Shown one piece after another: positions 8,064-14,119 of a stretch of DNA of 22,010 nt. The stretch's first letter is position 1. Each line of letters opens with the position of its first letter. Origin of the DNA: a virus; the IMG/VR virus record IMGVR_UViG_3300012954_000102, positions 1-22,010 of that record; one strand, 5' to 3'. A model generated the notes under the pieces. It ran no database searches. It saw only the letters and a list, made by a program, of their open reading frames with translations, and was not told where the DNA came from. The translations under genes were made by a program, and so were the position numbers.

Positions 8064-9797
8064 TTACAGAGTATGTAATCCTCTTACATTGATCTTACCA
8101 TAGAATTCAGGTCGTACAATTCGTTTAGCGTAACGAGTCATAACACCTTTTCTAGGAGTAAAGTTAGTTGGGTCATAGATTAGTGGAGTCATAATCAATG
8201 GTACATATGGAGCATAAACTGCACCAGTTTCCAAGAATTGATTTCCTCTAAAGCCCATTAAGATTGTGTTTGCTTGAACGTAAGGATTTTTGTAAACAGT
8301 AAATCTGTTGTTTAATTGTCCTACTTTCTGAACACCCATTGCAAATGAAGATGAGTTACCATCTGTATCAGCAGCATATCCTGGAATTGATTCTAGGATT
8401 GTTGCAACGTCTGGAGAACATACTAACCAGTTAGCACCTCCTCGCATAGTTTTTGCGTGAATCTTGTTCGAAACTTTTTGTATTTTAGTACCTAAAGTTT
8501 GGAACCAAGTTCCTTGGTTGTAAGCTTCACCAGTGTTAGCAGTTGCAAATACGTTGTTTCCATCGTATTTTTCACCGATTGTTACTGACCAGTTTTCTTC
8601 AACTAATGCATTGTTCATTAACATGTCTAAGATTTCTAAATCAATCTCTTGTGAGATGTACTCAGATAACATAGAAGTTAATTCCGCTTCAGCATCGATT
8701 GAGTGATAAGCATTTAAGTCTTGCGCGAACTCTGGAGTCCAAACAGCTTTTAGCTTTCTAGTTTTAGCAACAATAGCAATTGATTTCATTTCCAAGTTAA
8801 TTTCTGGAATTGCAATATCAGCAGCACCACCTGTAGCAGTTTGTCTTAACGTACCATCATCTTCGAAGTCACCTCTTGTAGTATCAGTTGGTTTAACTGG
8901 GAACGTAAAGAAGTAAGTATCGTCAGTACCTGAAGTAACGCCTGAACCTGATATAATGAACTGAACGTGAGTTGCATCGTCTGGCTGTACTTCAACACCT
9001 GATGAGTTAGTTAATTTAGTAAATTCAGAGAACTGAGCTTTTACTACACCTGTAGTAGCATTACCTAATCTCCAAGACTTAACTGCGTCTAAGTCGTAAG
9101 TTGCATCAGATACACCGTTTTCACGTACTTCAGATAAAGCAGCTAGTACAGTATGTACTCGGTGAGCTTTTACATTTACACCACCACCTAATGTAGTACC
9201 ACCGTGGAACTGTCCAGCATATGATTGAGAGAATACAGTGTTGAAGTTGTAGTCTATCGCATCTAATGCACCAGTTACAGCAGTCTTGTCTCTAGAAGAA
9301 GATACCATGTTGATCGAGTATCCATATCGTCCTGATCCGTAAAGACCTTCAGTAGGATCACCTTTAGCTTTCGTTTCACCGAAAACTGAATCTTTTTGTG
9401 AATCTTTTCCTGAGTTAGTTGTAAATCCAGTACCATTGTCTGTTCCATACTTGTAATCCAAGTAGAAAATTAGACCTGATGGTAAATTCATTGGTTGAAC
9501 CGAAACAAATTCCTTTGCTGCGATCTCGGCGAATACTCTTCGAACTAAAGGTAATGCAACACCTGACCACTCTTCCGAGTTTGATGCTGTACCTGTTCTT
9601 GAAGCTTCGTCGATAAGTTGTTTAGCTTGGTTTTCTAATAAGATAGCCATACCATGCTTTTCATATTCGTTGTCTAAACCTTCTAATAGACCAGTTCTGT
9701 TCCACTTTGATACAATGCCTTTTGTTTCAGCTAATTGTGCACGGTGGTTGTTACTAGTATTAGCAAGGATAGAGCCAACTGTAGTTTCTTTTGCCAT
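8064..9797 (-). CDS. 23: Major capsid protein, gp23-like
   Basis: This 577-residue protein is the shell subunit of the head. The N-terminal region (residues 28-64, with IVSKWNRTGLLEGL and GMAILLENQAKQLIDE) and the following block GVALPLVRRVFAEIAAKEFV are characteristic of T4-type gp23. T4 gp23 is 521 residues. A likely prohead-protease site is IDE|AS after Glu64, close to the Glu65 cleavage of T4 gp23, which would leave a mature protein of about 513 residues. A Gly/Thr-rich central segment (about 270-325) is the kind of region where accessory surface domains sit. The ATG at 9797 has AAGGAGA at ideal spacing, 18 bases after the scaffold stop, and the gene is followed by a strong terminator. 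This suits high expression of a scaffold-capsid unit. Confidence 0.96.
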   Translation of the reverse strand: MAKETTVGSILANTSNNHRAQLAETKGIVSKWNRTGLLEGLDNEYEKHGMAILLENQAKQLIDEASRTGTASNSEEWSGVALPLVRRVFAEIAAKEFVSVQPMNLPSGLIFYLDYKYGTDNGTGFTTNSGKDSQKDSVFGETKAKGDPTEGLYGSGRYGYSINMVSSSRDKTAVTGALDAIDYNFNTVFSQSYAGQFHGGTTLGGGVNVKAHRVHTVLAALSEVRENGVSDATYDLDAVKSWRLGNATTGVVKAQFSEFTKLTNSSGVEVQPDDATHVQFIISGSGVTSGTDDTYFFTFPVKPTDTTRGDFEDDGTLRQTATGGAADIAIPEINLEMKSIAIVAKTRKLKAVWTPEFAQDLNAYHSIDAEAELTSMLSEYISQEIDLEILDMLMNNALVEENWSVTIGEKYDGNNVFATANTGEAYNQGTWFQTLGTKIQKVSNKIHAKTMRGGANWLVCSPDVATILESIPGYAADTDGNSSSFAMGVQKVGQLNNRFTVYKNPYVQANTILMGFRGNQFLETGAVYAPYVPLIMTPLIYDPTNFTPRKGVMTRYAKRIVRPEFYGKINVRGLHTL

Positions 9798-9815
9798 TTT
9801 CTTATCTCCTTGATA

Positions 9816-11012
9816 TTATTTTGTTAATCCGGCTAGTTTCTTAAATCTAGAAGCCATATCAGCACCTTCAGAAATAATTGCTTTCTTAGGCTTTGTAGAT
9901 GCTACTGCCTTAGATGCAAATCCTTCTTTGATTGATTTTCTTCTAGTTGATTTCGGCGCAATCTGAGATTCTGCTAAAGTAGTGTAAACTAATTTAACTT
10001 CTCTAGTCGATTTTGCTCTATCAAAAGTTTCTATTACTTTTAATTTTTGACTTTCATTCAAGTTACCATTTCTAAATAATTTGTTAGTAAATAACAATTT
10101 AGCATTTAGTAAGTTAACTTCATTGATTTTGCTTCGTAAGAATTTTACTACTTTGTAAGATTCTTCAAGCTTCTCAGTTAAGTTGTTGATCGTTTCCGAC
10201 TCACCTTCCATACCGTCTTCAGATTCATCTAACTCTTCCTCTTCACGTAGAGATTTAATAACTTCCTCTAGGTCGATGTCTTCGTCTTCACGCATACCTT
10301 CGTCCATGTGGTCGTCTTCTTCCTCATGTAAATTATCTAAAGTTTCTGATTCACCTTCCATACCGTCTTCTGACTCAGATACAACTTTTACGCCATCACC
10401 TTCTTGATCGTCAGTGTAGCCGTCAGCTGCTTTTGCATCAGGTGCTTTGTTATCGGCAGTACCGATACCAGATGATACATCGTTACTTTCATCAAGTTCG
10501 TCATGTTCACCTTCTTCGATTTCGTCTTCAAGCTCTTTAATAATAGCTTCTAGCTCTAAATCGTCTTCTTCAGCAATAGCGTGCTCGTCGTCTCGCATTT
10601 CGTCCATATCGTGCTCACCTTCTTCCATGTCTTCTTCGTCTTCGTGCATGCCTTCGTGGTGTCCCTCGTCATGAGTTTCATCCTCTTCTTCACGCATCCC
10701 GCCTTCTTCCATGTCGTGCTCATCTTCTCGCATCTCGTCCATGTCGTCTTCTTCTTCACGCATTTCATCCATGTCATGCTCGTCTTCTCGCATTTCATCC
10801 ATATCGTGTTCAGTTTCGTCCATATCTCTCATTTCATCCATATCCTCATCTTCTCTCATTTCATCTACATCCGCTTCTTCGCGAATTTTAGCTGAAATCA
10901 TAGACTGAAGTTTTGGAGTGAAAGCTTCTTCAAGTGCAAGTTTAGCATTAGCAAGAGCAGTTTTACGAACAGCTTTAGCATCAGCGATTGCTTCTTTTAA
11001 TAGATCATTCAT
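9816..11012 (-). CDS. 22: Prohead core scaffold protein, gp22-like, very acidic
   Basis: A 398-residue protein placed directly before the capsid gene, as T4 gp22 is. Residues 1-45 (AFTPKLQSMISAKI) and residues 285-350 (FLRSKINEVNLLNAKLLF and LKVIETFDRAKSTREVKLVY) resemble scaffold proteins of marine T4-like phages. Between them, residues 46-262 are extraordinarily Asp/Glu-rich, with His, Met and Arg, and repeat a unit such as DMDEMREDEH. T4 gp22 is 269 residues, so the acidic domain accounts for much of the extra length. Scaffolds of this type fill the prohead core and are cut to peptides by the gp21 protease. Candidate sites of the form [LI]xE| include ISE|G near residue 382 and LAE|S near 348. 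The ATG at 11012 has AAGGAGA. A promoter-like motif lies 121 bases upstream, just after a terminator. Confidence 0.88.
   Translation of the reverse strand: MNDLLKEAIADAKAVRKTALANAKLALEEAFTPKLQSMISAKIREEADVDEMREDEDMDEMRDMDETEHDMDEMREDEHDMDEMREEEDDMDEMREDEHDMEEGGMREEEDETHDEGHHEGMHEDEEDMEEGEHDMDEMRDDEHAIAEEDDLELEAIIKELEDEIEEGEHDELDESNDVSSGIGTADNKAPDAKAADGYTDDQEGDGVKVVSESEDGMEGESETLDNLHEEEDDHMDEGMREDEDIDLEEVIKSLREEEELDESEDGMEGESETINNLTEKLEESYKVVKFLRSKINEVNLLNAKLLFTNKLFRNGNLNESQKLKVIETFDRAKSTREVKLVYTTLAESQIAPKSTRRKSIKEGFASKAVASTKPKKAIISEGADMASRFKKLAGLTK
10201..10370 (-). repeat. Duplicated 20-bp segment within scaffold gene
   Basis: The plus-strand sequence TCACCTTCCATACCGTCTTC occurs at 10201-10220 and again at 10351-10370, exactly 150 bases apart and in frame. 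The protein copies are ESEDGMEGESET at residues about 213-224 and 263-274. This looks like an internal duplication of a 50-residue block in the acidic domain. Confidence 0.85.
10698..10865 (-). repeat. Acidic decapeptide repeats in scaffold gene
   Basis: Residues 50-105 of the scaffold repeat Asp-Met-Asp-Glu-Met-Arg-Glu-(Asp/Glu)-Glu-(His/Asp) about five times with small changes. At DNA level the plus strand repeats CATTTCATCCATATC-like blocks about every 30 bases. The low complexity also produces long Ser-rich and hydrophobic reading frames on the opposite strand, which are artefacts. Confidence 0.85.
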
Positions 11013-11132
11013 TGTCTATTCTCCTTAAATTTGATTGTGGAAATAAGAATATTCGGATTCTTAATAGTAATTAGTTTCTATATATTTCACACTACATAAG
11101 ATAGCTTAAGAAAAGCGTAGTGTATTCTTATC

Positions 11133-11146
11133 TACGAATAAATATG
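11133..11146 (-). promoter_or_regulatory. Putative promoter motif CATATTTATTCGTA upstream of scaffold gene
   Basis: The minus strand reads CATATTTATTCGTA and shares the core CATATTTAT with the copies at 4656, 7276 and 14090. It begins three bases after the T-run of the preceding terminator and lies 121 bases before the scaffold ATG, leaving a long leader. Terminator followed at once by this motif supports a promoter for the scaffold-capsid unit. Confidence 0.45.
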
Positions 11147-11148
11147 AC

Positions 11149-11177
11149 AAAAAAAGAGAAACCACTCGGATTTCTCT
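11149..11177 (-). terminator. Intrinsic terminator after bS21 gene
   Basis: On the minus strand AGAGAAATCC pairs with GGTTTCTCT across a four-base loop (GAGT) with one bulged T, followed by seven T. It starts about 25 bases past the bS21 stop. It separates the terminase-to-bS21 block from the scaffold-capsid block. Confidence 0.82.
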
Positions 11178-11201
11178 AATCTTTTTTATATTTTTATGGA
11201 A

Positions 11202-11573
11202 TTATTGTGCTTTTCCATTGATAACCGCGACCCAAACCTGTTTACTCTCACGTTTTATGTCACGGATCGTTGTTTTACTCTGGATAGCTTTAGTACGTTT
11301 TCTAGCCTCATACTTTAATTTACTTGGTTTAGTGTACCTTCTCCTTTCTTTAAGTTCTCCTAGAACATCAGTCTGTTTCATCATTTTTTTGAAACGTTTT
11401 AATGCTTGTTCTATATTTCCATCAGGTACTTTGATACCTTTAGGAACTCCTGGTATTTGGAAGTCGGCTCGAGTTAATCTCTTTCTTCGCTTAAAGTTTT
11501 TCTTTTTGTTGCCGTGATTTCTTGTGTTCGTATCAGATTGATTACGATGTTTTTGATTTCTGGTGTAAGCCAT
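11202..11573 (-). CDS. rpsU: Ribosomal protein bS21 homologue with extensions
   Basis: A 123-residue, strongly basic protein. Residues 46-100 (GIKVPDGNIEQALKRFKK, then TDVLGELKERRRYTKPS and a Lys/Arg-rich helix) align with bacterial bS21, whose usual length is about 60-70 residues. bS21 sits on the 30S platform next to the 3' end of 16S rRNA and affects initiation. Here there is an added N-terminal tail of about 45 residues rich in Asn, Arg and Lys, and about 20 extra C-terminal residues ending VWVAVINGKAQ. Phages are known to encode bS21 more often than most other ribosomal proteins, so this probably replaces or competes with the host copy. The gene lies between protease-linked genes and the scaffold gene and precedes a terminator. 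Unlike most neighbours it lacks a clear Shine-Dalgarno: the bases before ATG 11573 are A/T-rich (AAAATATATCGA). Confidence 0.9.
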   Translation of the reverse strand: MAYTRNQKHRNQSDTNTRNHGNKKKNFKRRKRLTRADFQIPGVPKGIKVPDGNIEQALKRFKKMMKQTDVLGELKERRRYTKPSKLKYEARKRTKAIQSKTTIRDIKRESKQVWVAVINGKAQ

Positions 11574-11637
11574 TCGATATATTTTAGATTATTACTTAAT
11601 TTATATTAAATATACGAAAAATAATTTAAGGAAACAA

Positions 11638-12057
11638 CTATTTTGTATTTTTTGGCGCTAAAGGTATAGTATTATCGATATCAGCTATTTCATAGTATCG
11701 ACTTAATTTACTACCTATATCTTCATATAGCGCTTCTAGTCGGTGTTGCAAAGTTCCTACTTCTCCTGCAGCTTTTTCGAAGAGTTTTACTGCATTATTT
11801 ATTTCTTTGACATCTTTTTTTACTGTTACGCCATCGAACCAGTGTTCGGTTTCATCTAATGCTAATCTACCAGCATATTCGCTTATAGTTTTTATAGCTT
11901 CTACAACTTCTCGAACATCTTTTTGTCTATATATATGCTGCTCAAATTTATTGAATTTATTTACTGCATCAAGGACTAACTGCTTTGATTTTTTATCAAG
12001 CTTTCTGTAGTTTTCTTCTTGCTTGCTTTCTAATACTATTTTACTCATTTTAATCAT
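11638..12057 (-). CDS. Helical protein of unknown function, between protease and bS21
   Basis: I do not recognise this 139-residue protein. It is almost entirely charged and helix-forming, with heptad-like Leu/Ile/Val spacing (NKFNKFEQHIYRQKDVREVV; AVKLFEKAAGEVGTLQHRLE), no Cys, no membrane segment and a short Pro-containing tail. ATG 12057 is preferred because AGGGAA lies seven to eight bases upstream; a second ATG three codons in is the alternative. It follows the protease gene by nine bases, so the two are probably co-transcribed. A small prohead core or internal virion protein is plausible from context only. Confidence 0.75.
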   Translation of the reverse strand: MIKMSKIVLESKQEENYRKLDKKSKQLVLDAVNKFNKFEQHIYRQKDVREVVEAIKTISEYAGRLALDETEHWFDGVTVKKDVKEINNAVKLFEKAAGEVGTLQHRLEALYEDIGSKLSRYYEIADIDNTIPLAPKNTK

Positions 12058-12066
12058 AGTTATTCC

Positions 12067-12699
12067 CTAATCTACTGGACAGCAACCTTTCATTTCACAA
12101 AGGATGTCTCTGATAATTGTATTTACTTTGTCGTAACTTTGATTTTTATTAACCCCTTCAGCTATAACTCCTTCGTTTACTCCTATAGGTTTCATAAAAG
12201 CACCATGCGTTGATGGATTACTTACAAAATCCCAACATATAAGTTCAAAATCGTCTTCGACTGCTACTGTACCTTCTCCTAACTCTTTTACTGATCCTAA
12301 CCCTCTTGAGCTAATGCCAAGTAGTATACCAGCTTTTAGTAATTCTTTTAATATATTACCAGATGGTGTCGATAAAATTTCTACCTTACCAACTACATCG
12401 TCTCCGTTCCACCAACAGTCTAATATATTATGAGAAACGTTATTTAAGTTAACTACTGATGATTCTGGATGATCTAATTCACCGAGTGCACGTTTTTCAG
12501 CTATTTGTATTTTTTTATATTGAGCAACTTCTCTAGCTAGAATATCTTTAGGATAAATTCTACCATTTTGATTTTTAGCTCCGGATCTTTGTAAAACACC
12601 CTCTACTATAACTCGTCCATCATTATTAGATATAGATTCGTTAATCTGTTGAGGAGTTACTTGGAACGGTATATAATCTACTAGTACTTGCTTTGCCAT
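12067..12699 (-). CDS. 21: Prohead maturation protease, gp21-like
   Basis: This 210-residue protein is the serine protease that cleaves scaffold and capsid proteins during head maturation. Family signatures are visible: GRIYPKDIL at residues 46-54, RALGELDHPE at 70-79 with the probable catalytic His77, and LLGISSRGLGS at 126-136 with the catalytic Ser at 130 or 131. T4 gp21 is 212 residues, so the length matches. The C-terminal tail has three Cys (CEMKGCC). The start codon overlaps the stop of the previous gene in TAATG, indicating translational coupling, and GGGAT upstream is only a weak ribosome site. Its probable substrates, the scaffold and capsid proteins, are encoded two genes further on. 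Confidence 0.93.
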   Translation of the reverse strand: MAKQVLVDYIPFQVTPQQINESISNNDGRVIVEGVLQRSGAKNQNGRIYPKDILAREVAQYKKIQIAEKRALGELDHPESSVVNLNNVSHNILDCWWNGDDVVGKVEILSTPSGNILKELLKAGILLGISSRGLGSVKELGEGTVAVEDDFELICWDFVSNPSTHGAFMKPIGVNEGVIAEGVNKNQSYDKVNTIIRDILCEMKGCCPVD

Positions 12700-13205
12700 T
12701 ACGATCCCAATTTTCTCATTGCGTGACCTATTCGTGTCATACGCTCACTAATCTTACTAAATTTAGCTTGAGTAGACTTCCAATAGTTTTCACTAGTTAC
12801 ACCCATCTCTGTTTTTAGCTTATTATTCTGATGGATTATTCTTTCGATTTCGTATAATTTACGATTAACCTCTTTTATAGAATTATTAACCTTTTTCTTG
12901 GCGGACATTGACTCATCTTTTTTATAATCTCGGTAGTTAATTTCACTCATTACCTGTCTATAAACTGATTCACCCATATTACCTTTATATATTCTATTAG
13001 GTTTCTTTTTAACAATACTCATACCAGTACTATTAGTAGCTACATCCTTTGTTTTCTTTTTGTCCTTTGCTCTACCTTTACCGAAAGCAAATGGTGTCTT
13101 AGGTGGGCCTTCACCTCCATCAAGATTACCAGTTACACTCATCTCATCAAGTTCTTCTTGAGACTCTTCTAACTCGTTTAATATTTTTTTGATGTATGAT
13201 TCCAT
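12699..13205 (-). CDS. Unassigned protein before protease; possible prohead core component
   Basis: A 168-residue basic protein that I cannot assign to a named family. Residues 1-21 form an acidic helix. Next comes MSVTGNLDGGEGPPKTPFAF (22-41), a Gly/Pro-rich motif I associate with small proteins in this position in marine T4-like phages. A Lys-rich stretch (KGRAKDKKKTKD) and a C-terminal coiled-coil-like helix (about 100-165) follow. In T4 the two small core genes 67 and 68 lie between portal and protease, so an equivalent role is possible by position alone. The ATG at 13205 has AAGGG upstream, and the stop overlaps the protease start by one base. Confidence 0.75.
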   Translation of the reverse strand: MESYIKKILNELEESQEELDEMSVTGNLDGGEGPPKTPFAFGKGRAKDKKKTKDVATNSTGMSIVKKKPNRIYKGNMGESVYRQVMSEINYRDYKKDESMSAKKKVNNSIKEVNRKLYEIERIIHQNNKLKTEMGVTSENYWKSTQAKFSKISERMTRIGHAMRKLGS

Positions 13206-13214
13206 CTAAAGCCC

Positions 13215-14060
13215 TTACTTTATATTTTTAAGTTCTTTGATTAACTCGTAGAATCTCATTAAAGATAATACTTCCTGATCTTTGATTACATTTCGTTTTC
13301 CAAGAGCAGTTGCTTGTTTAGCTACTTCTTTAAGTTTTATTCGAACAACAGGATCTTTAATTGATCTCATTTTGTTTCGAAGTGTACGTTTAATATGTGG
13401 CACCTCTGATGATATAAGTTCCTTAAGATTATTAGTATTTGAGACATTGTTAATATATTCTCTTAAGACTTTCTTTTGTTTTGGAGTTAAATCACCATAC
13501 TTTTCGTTAAATTTATCGACTAATATCTGATATGATAAAAGTTGCATATCTTTGTCTTGATTTGTGTATTCAGAAACGATTTGCTTTTTAATATTCTTAG
13601 GAGCTTTCTTTCCAGTAACAGCTTCTACTAAATTATATCTTAATTTTACTCCTTCAGCCGGAGGCAACGAAGTATTTTCAAATATTGTATAAGTACTTGC
13701 TAGTGTTCTATAATTATCGATTCTAGCTTTAGTAAATTTATCAATATCGTAATGCTCTTTAATCTCTTTTATAAGATTATATTTTTCTCTCCGAAGTTTA
13801 CCTTGATTAAGTTTTCTTCGATTAGTAATTACTGCATCTAAAAACCGATTAGCTTGATTTTCTGAATTAAATTTTTCTTTTAATATTGTTTGATACAGCT
13901 GAAGTTCTTTTCCTAACTGAGTTTTATTAGAAAAGTATTCTTTTATAATTCTAACAGCTTCAGAGTTATCTTTAGATAGCGTATCCGACGCAATCTGACG
14001 GACAAGTAGTTCAAATAGAATACCTGTATTCTTAAATTTCGAGTGTTTTACTGTGCTCAT
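13215..14060 (-). CDS. Unassigned basic helical protein after portal
   Basis: A 281-residue, Lys/Arg-rich, predicted all-helical protein with no Cys, membrane segment or catalytic motif that I recognise. It opens MSTVKHSKFKNTGILFELLV, and the segment KNTGILFELLVRQIASDTL looks like a conserved amphipathic helix. The high positive charge would suit contact with DNA or with the acidic scaffold, but that is inference. It lies between portal and protease genes, the place of gp67/gp68 in T4, though it is much longer than either. The ATG at 14060 has only a modest ribosome site (GGTGAAAG). A copy of the recurrent AT-rich motif lies 30 bases upstream. Confidence 0.78.
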   Translation of the reverse strand: MSTVKHSKFKNTGILFELLVRQIASDTLSKDNSEAVRIIKEYFSNKTQLGKELQLYQTILKEKFNSENQANRFLDAVITNRRKLNQGKLRREKYNLIKEIKEHYDIDKFTKARIDNYRTLASTYTIFENTSLPPAEGVKLRYNLVEAVTGKKAPKNIKKQIVSEYTNQDKDMQLLSYQILVDKFNEKYGDLTPKQKKVLREYINNVSNTNNLKELISSEVPHIKRTLRNKMRSIKDPVVRIKLKEVAKQATALGKRNVIKDQEVLSLMRFYELIKELKNIK

Positions 14061-14089
14061 ATTCTTTCACCATTAGACGTAGTTTTTAT

Positions 14090-14103
14090 CATATATAAAT
14101 ATG
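14090..14103 (-). promoter_or_regulatory. Putative promoter motif CATATTTATATATG after portal gene
   Basis: The minus strand reads CATATTTATATATG in the 59-base gap between the portal stop and the next ATG. It is identical over 14 bases to the copy at 7276 and at nearly the same distance (30 bases) from the following start. Confidence 0.5.
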
Positions 14104-14119
14104 ATGTTTTAAGAAAAAC

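Noticed and set aside
10183-10908. Several plus-strand Ser-rich or Val/Phe-rich reading frames opposite the scaffold, and an alternative minus frame at 10556-10798
   Set aside because: Low-complexity GAA/GAC/ATG codons of the acidic repeats create open frames in other phases. Composition is pure artefact (poly-Ser, poly-Lys/Thr).
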